DNA from: an uncultured Bacillota bacterium
GTDB lineage: Bacteria; Bacillota_I; Bacilli_A; RF39; UBA660
Direction of reading: 5' to 3'
NCBI GenBank assembly: GCA_946611635.1
Contig: CAMODW010000005.1
Location: 1 to 46,594, forward strand
Length of the DNA stretch: 46,594 nt
Shown here: positions 36,561-44,168 of the stretch, in pieces
Numbering within the stretch: position 1 is the stretch's first letter
How the letters are laid out: each line of letters starts with the position of its first letter
Position numbers and translations under genes: made by a program
Notes under the pieces: generated by a model
Told to the model about the DNA's origin: nothing
Databases searched by the model: none
Seen by the model: the letters and a program-made list of their open reading frames with translations, nothing else

Positions 36561-36588
36561 TTGTCATATTAAAAAAAATATGTATAAT
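36561..36588 (+). promoter_or_regulatory. Promoter of rpoE
   Basis: TTGTCA, 16 bases, TATAAT, about 30 bases before the rpoE ATG. Confidence 0.7.
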
Positions 36589-36617
36589 TGTGTCTAGTGG
36601 TTATGGAGGAAATGCTA

Positions 36618-37046
36618 ATGAGTTCAAAAAATTTGACTCTAGAAGAGTTAGAAGCAATGTCGTATGATGATATTGCACTAATAGTTTTAAATGAATCAAA
36701 AAAGACAATGAAAATTAATGATTTATTCAAAAAAGTATGTGATTTATTAAAGATGAGTGAAGAAGAATATGTTAATAAATTACCAGCATTCTTTGATGTA
36801 ATAAGTACTGATCATCGATTTATTATGTTAGATGATGGATCTTGGGACATAAAAACAAGACATTCAACAAAAGTAATAATCGATAACGATGATGATGAAG
36901 ACGAAGAAATAATACTTGATGAAGAAGAACCTGAAGAAGATGATGAAGAAGATATATTTTATGATGAAGATTCTTCAGATGATGATACAACCGAAGATGA
37001 TTTAAAAGATTTAGTAATCATTGATGAAGAAGAAACAAATGGTTAA
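36618..37046 (+). CDS. rpoE: RNA polymerase delta subunit
   Basis: This 142-aa protein has the delta N-terminal HARE-HTH domain (LEAMSYDDIALIVL and FFDVISTDHRFIMLDDGSWDIKTRH) and a long acidic tail of Asp/Glu (about residues 88-142) that is disordered. Delta raises polymerase recycling and promoter selectivity in firmicutes. The ATG at 36618 has GGAGGA seven bases upstream; earlier in-frame ATGs lie in or before that site. Only gram-positive low-GC bacteria and relatives have this gene. Confidence 0.93.
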   Translation: MSSKNLTLEELEAMSYDDIALIVLNESKKTMKINDLFKKVCDLLKMSEEEYVNKLPAFFDVISTDHRFIMLDDGSWDIKTRHSTKVIIDNDDDEDEEIILDEEEPEEDDEEDIFYDEDSSDDDTTEDDLKDLVIIDEEETNG

Positions 37047-37063
37047 TATCATTTGTTTTTTTT
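37034..37063 (+). terminator. Terminator after rpoE
   Basis: An 8-bp stem (AACAAATG / CATTTGTT) overlaps the rpoE stop and runs into eight T's. Confidence 0.8.
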
Positions 37064-37080
37064 ACTTAAAATGATATAAT
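37053..37080 (+). promoter_or_regulatory. Promoter of prfA
   Basis: TTGTTT, 16 bases, TATAAT, about 21 bases before the prfA ATG; its -35 is inside the rpoE terminator. Confidence 0.5.
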
Positions 37081-37101
37081 ACCAAAGAAAGGCGTGACAA
37101 T

Positions 37102-38157
37102 ATGATAGAAAGATTAGAAGCTATATCAGAAAAATATCAAGAATTAACTAACAAATTATCATCTCCAGAAGTATTATCAGACTATAACGAATTAAAAAAA
37201 TTATCAAAAGAACAAAAAGATTTAGAAGAACAATATAATAAATATCAAGAGTATAAAAAAGTTATAAATGATATTGGTGAAGCAAAAGAATTAATAGATG
37301 ATCCAGAAATGGGAGAAATGGCTTCTCAAGAATTAGAAGAATTAGAAGCAAAAAAAGAAATACTAACTAAAGAATTAGAACTATTATTAATACCAAAAGA
37401 CGAAAATGATGATAAAAATATAATAATAGAGATAAGAGGAGCAGCTGGAGGAGACGAAGCAAATATATTTGCTGGTGATCTATTTAGAATGTATCAACAC
37501 TATGCTGATAAAAATGGTTGGAAAATAGAAATAATAAATGAAGAAGCCGGCAGTGCTGGTGGATATTCCCAAGTAGAAGCAATAATAAAGGGAGATAACG
37601 TTTATTCAAAGCTAAAATACGAATCAGGTTCCCATCGTGTTCAACGTGTACCAGTAACTGAATCTAATGGAAGAATACAAACTTCTACAGCAACAGTACT
37701 TATCATGCCAGAAGTAGAAGATGTTGATATAGAAATTAATCCAAACGATTTAAGAATAGATGTATACTGTGCAACTGGTCATGGAGGTCAAGGGGTTAAT
37801 ACTACACCATCAGCCGTAAGAATAACACACCTTCCAACCAATACAGTTGTTACATGTCAAAACGAAAGAAGTCAATTACAAAACAAACAAGAAGCAATGC
37901 AAGTATTAAAATCTAGACTATACCAAATGGCGCAAGAAGAACAAGATGCAAAAGTAGGAAACGAAAGAAGAAGTAAAATAGGTACAGGAGATAGAGCAGA
38001 AAAAATAAGAACATACAATTATCCTCAAAACAGAGTAACAGATCATCGTATAGGATATACTACAAATAACTTAGATAGAATTATGGATGGAGCCTTAGAT
38101 GAAATAATTGAAGCTCTTATAACAGAAGATATGGCTCGTAAACTTAGAGGAGAATGA
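37102..38157 (+). CDS. prfA: Peptide chain release factor 1
   Basis: This 351-aa factor reads UAA and UAG and frees the peptide. The catalytic GGQ is in GHGGQGVN at residues 228-230, and GSHRVQRVPVTESNGRIQTSTA holds the PxT codon-reading loop. AAGGDEANIF is the family's domain-2 opening. Its stop overlaps the prmC start (ATGA), so it is translated with its own methylase. Confidence 0.97.
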   Translation: MIERLEAISEKYQELTNKLSSPEVLSDYNELKKLSKEQKDLEEQYNKYQEYKKVINDIGEAKELIDDPEMGEMASQELEELEAKKEILTKELELLLIPKDENDDKNIIIEIRGAAGGDEANIFAGDLFRMYQHYADKNGWKIEIINEEAGSAGGYSQVEAIIKGDNVYSKLKYESGSHRVQRVPVTESNGRIQTSTATVLIMPEVEDVDIEINPNDLRIDVYCATGHGGQGVNTTPSAVRITHLPTNTVVTCQNERSQLQNKQEAMQVLKSRLYQMAQEEQDAKVGNERRSKIGTGDRAEKIRTYNYPQNRVTDHRIGYTTNNLDRIMDGALDEIIEALITEDMARKLRGE

Positions 38158-38876
38158 AAGAAGATATAGATTATCTAAAAAAATATTTGCACCCAGAAGA
38201 TAATTTAGAATTAGCTATAAAAAGATTAGAATCTGGCGAACCAGTTCAATACATAGTAGGAGATGTTAACTTTTATGGTAATACCATTAAAGTAAATAGA
38301 AACGTTCTAATTCCACGTCCAGAAACAGAAGAACTAGTTGAAAAAACTACCGAATATCTAAAAGAATTATTTACTAATAATTTTAGTATTTTAGATATTG
38401 GAACAGGTAGTGGTTGTATTCCTATAGCATTAAAAAAATTATTTCCCAAGGCGGATATAAGTGCAGTAGATATATCAAAAGAAGCATTAGTAATTGCTCA
38501 AGAAAATGCTAGAATAAACAATACTCCTATTAATTTTTATGAAAGTGATATCTTTTCAAATGTAAAAGAAAAATTTGATTGTATTATATCAAATCCACCA
38601 TATCTTACAGAGAAAGATTTTATAATGGATATTGTAAAAAACAATGAACCAGCCATAGCGCTATATGGAGAAGATAATGGTTTATACTTTTATAAAGAAA
38701 TATTAAAAAAAGGAAAAAAATATCTAAAAGATAAGTTTATAATAGCATTTGAAATAGGAGAAACTCAAAAAGAAAAAATACTTAATATAGCTAGTAATTA
38801 TTATCCTTCAGCAACAATAATAGCAGCAAAGGACTTAAGAAAATTAGATAGATTCATTTTTATAATTCAAAAGTAG
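38154..38876 (+). CDS. prmC: Release factor glutamine methyltransferase
   Basis: This 240-aa enzyme methylates the Gln of the GGQ motif in release factors. It shows the SAM loop ILDIGTGSGCIPIAL, the catalytic NPPY (ISNPPYLTE) and the leading segment GEPVQYIVGDVNFYG. It is shorter than Bacillus PrmC (288) because the N-terminal helical domain is reduced. ATGA overlap with prfA. Confidence 0.94.
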   Translation: MKEDIDYLKKYLHPEDNLELAIKRLESGEPVQYIVGDVNFYGNTIKVNRNVLIPRPETEELVEKTTEYLKELFTNNFSILDIGTGSGCIPIALKKLFPKADISAVDISKEALVIAQENARINNTPINFYESDIFSNVKEKFDCIISNPPYLTEKDFIMDIVKNNEPAIALYGEDNGLYFYKEILKKGKKYLKDKFIIAFEIGETQKEKILNIASNYYPSATIIAAKDLRKLDRFIFIIQK

Positions 38877-38892
38877 CAAAAGCTACTTTTTT
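38871..38892 (+). terminator. Terminator after prmC
   Basis: A 7-bp stem (AAGTAGC / GCTACTT) with loop AAAA overlaps the prmC stop and is followed by T's. Confidence 0.85.
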
Positions 38893-38927
38893 ATTTACTT
38901 TTTAATAGTAAAATAGCTCCAATTTGT

Positions 38928-38954
38928 TTGACAAAGCATTATATAAAATATAAT
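38928..38954 (+). promoter_or_regulatory. Promoter of murA
   Basis: TTGACA, 15 bases, TATAAT (or 17 bases to TAATAT), about 33 bases before the murA ATG. Confidence 0.65.
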
Positions 38955-38986
38955 ATTAAATTATAAACGAAAAAGAGTGTGATGTT

Positions 38987-40243
38987 ATGAAACAACTTGT
39001 AATTAACGGAAATAAAGAATTAAAAGGAGAAATAAAAATTAGTGGAGCTAAAAATAGTATTGTAGCATTAATTCCTGCAGCTATTTTATCAGATGATAAA
39101 GTATCATTATACAATGTGCCTAATATATCTGATACAAAAGCATTATTAGATATTTTAGATTTGTTAAACTGTGAATATAAGTATGATAACGAAGCCTTAG
39201 AAATAAACACAAAAAAAATAAAAAACAAAGTAATAGAGGAAGAATTATCAAAAAAATTAAGAGCATCATATTATTTTATGGGGGCTCTACTAGCAAAATT
39301 TAAACAAGTAGAAATATATTTCCCAGGTGGATGCAATATTGGCTCAAGACCGATAGATTTCCATATAAAGGGATTTGAAAAACTAGGAGCAGAAGTAACA
39401 ATAGACGGAAACAAATATACGTTTAAAGCAAAAAAACTAAAAGGTGCAAATATATATCTAGATTTTGCTTCAGTTGGAGCCACTATTAATATAATGTTAG
39501 CAGCTGTAAAAGCAGAAGGAAAAACAACAATATCTAATGCTGCTAAAGAACCAGAAATAGTAAATGTTGCAACATTATTAAACAGCATGGGAGCTAAAAT
39601 ATCTGGTGCTGGTACAAGTGAAATAAAAATAGAAGGTGTTAACCATCTAAGTGCGGGAGTTATTGATGTAATTCCAGATCGAATAGAAGCAGGTACATAT
39701 ATTATAGCTGGAGCATTAGTTGGTAATAAATTAAGAATATCTGGAATAATAGAAGAGCATGTAGAAGCCTTACTTTCTAAACTTAAAGAAATGGGTGTTA
39801 AACTTGAATGCACAGGAGATTCGATAGTTATTAGCAAGTCTAAAAGATATAAACCTATTAATATAAAAACATTAGTTTTTCCAGGTTTTGTTACAGATTT
39901 AGGTCAACCAGTAAGTGTCTTATTAACCCAAGCAGATGGTATGTCTATATTTGAAGAAACAATCTTTGAAAATAGAATGGGACACGTAAAATACCTTCAA
40001 AAAATGGGAGCAAATATAAGAGTAAATGATAGAACTGCTATTATAATTGGACCAGCCCATTTAAAAGGAAAAGAAGTCGTAGCTACAGATTTAAGAGCTG
40101 GAGCAGCGATGGTCTTAGCTGGATTAGTTGCTAAAGGAACAACAACCATTAACAATATAGAACATATTCTAAGAGGTTATGAAAATATAGTAGAAAAATT
40201 ACAAAACGTTGGTGCCGATATTAAGATTGTAGAAGTGGAATAA
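38987..40243 (+). CDS. murA: UDP-N-acetylglucosamine 1-carboxyvinyltransferase
   Basis: This 418-aa enzyme makes the first committed step of peptidoglycan, adding enolpyruvate from PEP. The fosfomycin-target Cys is in PGGCNIGSRP near residue 116, and KISGAKNS and LRAGAAMVLAGL are family segments. A Cys at this position predicts the usual fosfomycin-sensitive form. It shows that the cell has a wall. Confidence 0.96.
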   Translation: MKQLVINGNKELKGEIKISGAKNSIVALIPAAILSDDKVSLYNVPNISDTKALLDILDLLNCEYKYDNEALEINTKKIKNKVIEEELSKKLRASYYFMGALLAKFKQVEIYFPGGCNIGSRPIDFHIKGFEKLGAEVTIDGNKYTFKAKKLKGANIYLDFASVGATINIMLAAVKAEGKTTISNAAKEPEIVNVATLLNSMGAKISGAGTSEIKIEGVNHLSAGVIDVIPDRIEAGTYIIAGALVGNKLRISGIIEEHVEALLSKLKEMGVKLECTGDSIVISKSKRYKPINIKTLVFPGFVTDLGQPVSVLLTQADGMSIFEETIFENRMGHVKYLQKMGANIRVNDRTAIIIGPAHLKGKEVVATDLRAGAAMVLAGLVAKGTTTINNIEHILRGYENIVEKLQNVGADIKIVEVE

Positions 40244-40262
40244 TCATTGTTTCACTTTTTTT
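40233..40262 (+). terminator. Terminator after murA
   Basis: An 8-bp stem (AAGTGGAA / TTTCACTT, one G-T pair) overlaps the murA stop and is followed by T's. Confidence 0.75.
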
Positions 40263-40278
40263 GTGCTCTATACACTAT

Positions 40279-40307
40279 TTGACACAAATTTAAATATTTG
40301 GTAAAAT
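40279..40307 (+). promoter_or_regulatory. Strong promoter of the 40.3-kb RNA
   Basis: TTGACA, exactly 17 bases, TAAAAT. This is the best consensus promoter seen in the window. The predicted transcription start is near 40314, almost 490 nt before the next ATG. Confidence 0.8.
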
Positions 40308-40313
40308 GAATAA

Positions 40314-40785
40314 GTCTTATGGTGCACTATTCTAGTCATAAACATTATCTGAAGATAGGGCTAAAAATCTATCAATTGATTAATAGACACTTTGTATATC
40401 TGCTTGTTTCGCCCAGATTCGGGTGGATATATGATTTTAGAATTAAGGAAATAATATAATGGCATATATTTCTCTTCCTTCTTTCAAGTCATAATAATTA
40501 TTACTAATCATGTCGTGAGTGGTTAAGAGGGATATTTTTGAAATCTTAGTTGCAAAAGCGAATAAGGATAATCAATTTATGTTTGAGAAATTCTCTAGAG
40601 TGTATGTGTTATAAAGTTTGAAGTGCGGACTAAGTGGTAATCGAGTAATCGCAATGGCAACATTCGATTGTCGTCCTTAAAGAGAAATCGCCAACGAGTA
40701 ATCGAGTGGTGGAAGATAGAGAAATTCAACTCGACCAAAGCCGTAAAATTAATTTATGATATAACCATAAAATATTTAAACACTT
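40314..40785 (+). ncRNA. ole: Long structured RNA, candidate OLE RNA
   Basis: No open frame of note is found in this 558-bp gap, yet it has its own strong promoter, and its pairing segments are richer in G and C than other gaps here. Visible helices are GATAG/CTATC (40354-40373), a two-part hairpin TATATC/GATATA with inner CGCCC/GGGTG (40395-40431), AATCG/CGATT (40647-40669) inside GGAC/GTCC (40627-40676), and CGAGT/ACTCG (40703-40733). It ends just before a small membrane protein that looks like OapA. OLE RNA, about 600 nt in known cases, is found directly upstream of oapA and binds OapA at the membrane. The identification is by gene pairing and size, not by sequence alignment. RNase P RNA, tmRNA, M-box and T-box motifs were not found. 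Confidence 0.55.
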
Positions 40786-40801
40786 TATAAGGAGAGTTAA
40801 T

Positions 40802-41326
40802 ATGAAAGAAAATGTTAACTGGATATATAAAGTTTTTTTATTATCTTTTATTCTTGCTATAGTATTTAGTAGTGGATCATCATTTATTGCTAATCATGCT
40901 AATTCTATTATATTAGGAATAATAATTATAATAGTAATAATTATTGGAATAATCTTTGATATGATTGGAGTAGCAGTATTAACTAGTAATGAATCAAGTC
41001 TACATGCTAAAGCTTCAAAAAAAATAAGAGGTGCTAAAGAAGCTATATATTTATTAAAAAATGCTCCAAAAGTATCTTCTATTTGTAATGATGTTGTTGG
41101 AGATGTATGTGGAATAGTAAGTGGAAGTTTAGGAGCAGTACTTACTATAAATATTGCTAGTTATTTTAATTGGAATATTGTAATAGTAACAACGGTTATT
41201 ACAGCTCTTATTTCGTCTTTAACAGTTGGTGGAAAAGCAATATTTAAAACAGTAGCTACTAAAAAAGCTGATAATATAGTATATAATGTAGGAAAAACAA
41301 TGTCGTTTTTTATAAAAAAAACGTAA
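40802..41326 (+). CDS. oapA: OapA-like four-helix membrane protein (CorB/DUF21-related)
   Basis: This 174-aa protein has four likely membrane helices (about residues 7-25, 36-60, 98-122, 124-143) and a basic cytoplasmic loop with AKASKKIRGAKEA at 69-81. Asp53 sits at the end of helix 2 and Asp101 at the start of helix 3. The second helix and loop resemble the DUF21 domain of CorB/CNNM magnesium proteins, but the CBS domains are absent. OapA, the OLE RNA-binding membrane protein, has this size, four helices and an RKASKK-type motif, as I recall. A long structured RNA lies directly upstream and GGAGAG precedes the ATG. An alternative is a plain small CorB-like protein. Confidence 0.6.
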   Translation: MKENVNWIYKVFLLSFILAIVFSSGSSFIANHANSIILGIIIIIVIIIGIIFDMIGVAVLTSNESSLHAKASKKIRGAKEAIYLLKNAPKVSSICNDVVGDVCGIVSGSLGAVLTINIASYFNWNIVIVTTVITALISSLTVGGKAIFKTVATKKADNIVYNVGKTMSFFIKKT

Positions 41327-41343
41327 AAAATTATTATTAATAC

Positions 41344-41371
41344 TTGCAACAGATTAAAAACATGATATAAT
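41344..41371 (+). promoter_or_regulatory. Promoter of rpmE
   Basis: TTGCAA, 16 bases, TATAAT, giving a leader of about 50 nt. The leader holds a small hairpin, ATGTT/AACAT (41392-41411), just before the ribosome site. Confidence 0.6.
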
Positions 41372-41430
41372 ACATTAGACGCAGAAATACTATGTTGAGA
41401 TTATTTAACATGGCGGAAGGAGTGTAGTAA

Positions 41431-41646
41431 ATGAAAAAAGGAATACATCCAGAAATGAAAGATTGTAAGGTTACTTGTAGTTGTGGAGCAACATTTATGA
41501 CAAAATCTAACAAAGAAGAAATATTTATAGAAGTTTGTAATGAATGTCATCCATTCTATACAGGAAAACAAGGAAAAACTAAGAAAACTGGAAATATTGA
41601 AAAATTCAACCGTAAATATGGAATTACTGAAGAAACTGCTGAATAG
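41431..41646 (+). CDS. rpmE: Ribosomal protein bL31, zinc type
   Basis: This 71-aa 50S protein carries the zinc ligands C16, C18, C36 and C39 (TCSC and CNEC), so it is the C+ type made in zinc-sufficient cells. [11 protein letters not shown] and FNRKYGI are family segments. GGAGTG precedes the ATG. It has its own promoter and terminator. Confidence 0.96.
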   Translation: MKKGIHPEMKDCKVTCSCGATFMTKSNKEEIFIEVCNECHPFYTGKQGKTKKTGNIEKFNRKYGITEETAE

Positions 41647-41659
41647 TAGTTTCTTTTTT
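41632..41659 (+). terminator. Terminator after rpmE
   Basis: A 9-bp stem (GAAACTGCT / AGTAGTTTC, one G-U pair) with loop GAAT overlaps the stop and runs into six T's. Confidence 0.85.
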
Positions 41660-41746
41660 AATACTAGTATCTAGTATTAGTAAAATAAGAAATGTCTTTA
41701 CTTTAAGTTATTTTTTATACGTGTTATACTAAAGTTGGTGATATAT

Positions 41747-42769
41747 ATGGGGAAAATAGGTTATCTATTCAAAAGAATAAAAGGAATGAATTATAAAGGA
41801 TTCTTTGATACTATAGATGAAGTCCATAAAAAAAGTAAAAAAAATAAAATATCATTATTTTTTGATATTATTCATTGTGGTTTAAAATACCAGGCAGGAT
41901 ATATGGATTATAAACTATTAGAAATGTATAGAATACCTGAAAAAAATAGAAACACTTTTATTACAAGAGGAATTAATAATGAAATAGTTACTAAATATAA
42001 CAATCCAGAATATATAAAATATTTTAGTGATAAAATTGAATTTAATAAAAAATTTAATAAATATTTAAATAGAGATTGGCTAGAAGTAACTAAGGATAAT
42101 TATGATGAATTTAAACAATTTATTAAAAAACATTCTGAAATAGTTATTAAACCAGTAGATGAAAGCTGTGGAAAAGGAATAGAAATAATTGAAGTAACTG
42201 ATAAAAATGTTAAAAAAACATATGATAATATTCTTAAAACTAAAAGAATATTAGTAGAAGAAGTAGCTAAGCAATGTCAAGAAATATCTTCACTTCATCC
42301 TAAATCAATTAATACTATTAGAATGGTAACATTAAATAATCATCTAGTAGCTGCTTATTTGCGTATCGGAACAGGGGAAAATGTAGTTGATAATTTTAAT
42401 CACGGAGGTGTAGTAGCGCCTATTAATATAGATACAGGTATTATAGATTATCCTGCAATAGATAAACACGATCATGTTTATGAAAAACATCCAGATACCA
42501 ATATCTCCATAGTATGGTTTCAAATTCCTAAATGGAATAAAGTAAAAAAATATATAGAAGAATGCTCGAAAATAATTCCAGAAATGGGTTATGTAGGATG
42601 GGATGTATGCTTAGGAGAAAAGGGACCTTGCTTAATTGAAGGTAATGAATTCCCTGGGCATGATATTTATCAGTTACCACCACATAGAACAGATAACATA
42701 GGTATGTTGCCTTTATTTAAAAAAGCTATGGAAGGAGAAATAGAAAATGAAAATAGCGATAGCAACTGA
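41747..42769 (+). CDS. ATP-grasp protein, sugar-transfer-associated type
   Basis: This 340-aa protein matches the ATP-grasp family found with polysaccharide genes (ATPgrasp_ST). Seen are the nucleotide loop VIKPVDESCGKGIEII, the strand TIRMVTL, GGVVAPINIDTG, and the metal-site end MGYVGWDVCLGEKGPCLIEGNEFPG. The N-terminal 80 residues are Lys-rich. Such enzymes form amide or ester bonds to a carboxylate; the substrate is unknown. The ATG at 41747 (GGTG before it) is chosen over a TTG at 41735. The end overlaps rpiB by 23 nt, so the two are coupled. No glycosyltransferase genes are nearby. Confidence 0.8.
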   Translation: MGKIGYLFKRIKGMNYKGFFDTIDEVHKKSKKNKISLFFDIIHCGLKYQAGYMDYKLLEMYRIPEKNRNTFITRGINNEIVTKYNNPEYIKYFSDKIEFNKKFNKYLNRDWLEVTKDNYDEFKQFIKKHSEIVIKPVDESCGKGIEIIEVTDKNVKKTYDNILKTKRILVEEVAKQCQEISSLHPKSINTIRMVTLNNHLVAAYLRIGTGENVVDNFNHGGVVAPINIDTGIIDYPAIDKHDHVYEKHPDTNISIVWFQIPKWNKVKKYIEECSKIIPEMGYVGWDVCLGEKGPCLIEGNEFPGHDIYQLPPHRTDNIGMLPLFKKAMEGEIENENSDSN

Positions 42770-43193
42770 TCATAATGGTGTAAATGAAAAAAAAATAATA
42801 ATAGAAACTTTAAAAGAAAAGTATGAATTTGTTGATAAAAGTCCTAATAATTACGCTACAGATGATTATCCAGATTTTGCTTTAGAAGTAGCAAACGCAA
42901 TTAATAATAAAGAAGCAGATTTTGGAATATTAATGTGTGGTACAGGAATAGGAATGAGTATAGCAGCAAATAAAGTAAAAGGAATAAGAGCAGCACACTG
43001 TTCTAACACAGAACAAGCAAGATTAACAAGAGTAGATAACGATGCTAATATTATTTGTTTTAGTTATAAACAAGATATGAAAGAATTAATTTCTATGATT
43101 AATATGTTTATGAATACTGAACATAGTACTGAAGAAAGACATCTTAGAAGAGTTCAAAAAATAAAAGATATCGAAGAAGGAAAAATTAGATGA
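42747..43193 (+). CDS. rpiB: Ribose-5-phosphate isomerase B
   Basis: This 148-aa enzyme interconverts ribose 5-phosphate and ribulose 5-phosphate. It begins MKIAIATDHNGVNEKK and has the active-site loop LMCGTGIGMSIAANK, the RAAHC segment and DNDANIICF. The C-terminal basic EERHLRRVQKI matches the phosphate-binding end. It also could act on related sugars (LacA/LacB or allose type), but the pairing to the family is firm. It overlaps the ATP-grasp gene and is followed by an ATGA-linked DUF1146 gene. Confidence 0.92.
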   Translation: MKIAIATDHNGVNEKKIIIETLKEKYEFVDKSPNNYATDDYPDFALEVANAINNKEADFGILMCGTGIGMSIAANKVKGIRAAHCSNTEQARLTRVDNDANIICFSYKQDMKELISMINMFMNTEHSTEERHLRRVQKIKDIEEGKIR

Positions 43194-43390
43194 ATTACAA
43201 AGCTTACTTATATGTAATAACAGTTTTATTAAGCGCTTATGCATTATCTGGTGTGAATTTTGATAATTTTATCAAAAAAAATAAAGCTTTAGAAGCTCGT
43301 ATCTTAGTAATAATAACAAGTTTAATAATGGGTTATTTATTAACTAATTTTATTACTGATTTCTTTAATGTAAGTTCGTTAATAAAATAA
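43190..43390 (+). CDS. DUF1146 (YwzB-like) small membrane protein
   Basis: This 66-aa protein has two membrane helices (about 6-22 and 38-58) joined by a loop with SGVNFDNFIKKNK and ALEARIL, which is the pattern of DUF1146 proteins such as YwzB. YwzB lies near the atp operon and murA in Bacillus. Function of the family is unknown. The ATG overlaps the rpiB stop by 4 nt. Confidence 0.8.
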   Translation: MNYKAYLYVITVLLSAYALSGVNFDNFIKKNKALEARILVIITSLIMGYLLTNFITDFFNVSSLIK

Positions 43391-43455
43391 CACACCACAA
43401 TATTATTATACCACTTTAACAAACTAATTGTTAGATATTTTTTTTACATAAAAAA

Positions 43456-43464
43456 TGCTATAAT
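43456..43464 (+). promoter_or_regulatory. Extended -10 promoter of hpf
   Basis: TGCTATAAT (TGnTATAAT), 21 bases before the hpf ATG. The same extended -10 is used for mnmE. Confidence 0.6.
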
Positions 43465-43485
43465 TATTGCAAGGAGGATGATGAT

Positions 43486-44022
43486 ATGAAATATAACATC
43501 AGAGGAGACAAAATAACTGTTACAGGTGCAATGAAAAATTATATTGAAGAAAAATTATCTAAAATGGATAAATACTTCGAAGAACCAGGAGATATAACAG
43601 CTACTGTCTTAGTTAAAGTGAAAGAATTGGAACAAACAATAGAAGTAACTGTTCCTACAAAAAGATTTACTATTAGAGCTGAAGAATCAAATGAAGATTT
43701 TTATGCAGCAGTAGATCTAGTTGTTAACAAATTAGAAAGACAAATAAGAAAGAATAAAGATAGATTATCAAGAAAATATAAGAATTCAGAACATGTAGAA
43801 TTCAATTTTAACTACGAAGATGAAGAAGTAAAAGAAGAAAATAATTCTAAAATAGTTAAAAGAAAAAATATATCAATGAAACCAATGGATGAAGAAGAAG
43901 CTATTCTTCAAATAGATTTATTGAATCATGATTTCTTTGTATTTAAAAATATTGATGAAGAATGTGTATCAGTTCTATATGTAAGAAAAGATGGTAATTA
44001 CGGAATAATCAACATGAAATAG
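43486..44022 (+). CDS. hpf: Ribosome hibernation promoting factor, long form
   Basis: This 178-aa protein has the N-terminal ribosome-binding domain (YNIRGDKITVTGAMKNYIEEKLSKMDKYF) and the C-terminal dimer domain (SMKPMDEEEAILQIDLLNHDFFVF), so it is the long HPF that pairs 70S ribosomes into 100S dimers in resting cells. GGAGG precedes the ATG. It stands directly before secA, as in most firmicutes. Confidence 0.95.
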   Translation: MKYNIRGDKITVTGAMKNYIEEKLSKMDKYFEEPGDITATVLVKVKELEQTIEVTVPTKRFTIRAEESNEDFYAAVDLVVNKLERQIRKNKDRLSRKYKNSEHVEFNFNYEDEEVKEENNSKIVKRKNISMKPMDEEEAILQIDLLNHDFFVFKNIDEECVSVLYVRKDGNYGIINMK

Positions 44023-44043
44023 ATGGGAAACCATCTTTTTTTA
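44021..44043 (+). terminator. Terminator after hpf
   Basis: A 6-bp stem (AGATGG / CCATCT) with loop GAAA starts just before the hpf stop ends and is followed by seven T's. Confidence 0.85.
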
Positions 44044-44082
44044 ATTCTAAATAAAAAAAGAGCAATAATAACCTTGAATTTA

Positions 44083-44109
44083 TTGACAATATAGATTAAA
44101 ATATAGAAT
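44083..44109 (+). promoter_or_regulatory. Promoter of secA
   Basis: TTGACA, 15 bases, TAGAAT. The spacing is short, so this is a tentative call; the leader would be about 55 nt. Confidence 0.4.
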
Positions 44110-44168
44110 ACGTAGAGAAATGGGAACTTATGCCCTTATTTATAAATTATAGACATGGAGGATGGACT

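Noticed and set aside
39271..39837. 188-aa open frame opposite murA
   Set aside because: It lies fully within murA on the other strand, has no ribosome site and no recognisable family; it is a shadow of the codon pattern.
40314..40785. RNase P RNA, tmRNA, group I or II intron, M-box or T-box in the long gap after murA
   Set aside because: The conserved words I looked for (RNase P GAGGAAAGTCC and ACAGAA, a CCA-ending tRNA-like end, T-box TGGNACCGCG, group II domain V hairpin, group I P/Q elements) were not found. One GGAC/GTCC pair resembles a P7 stem, but without the other elements it is not enough.
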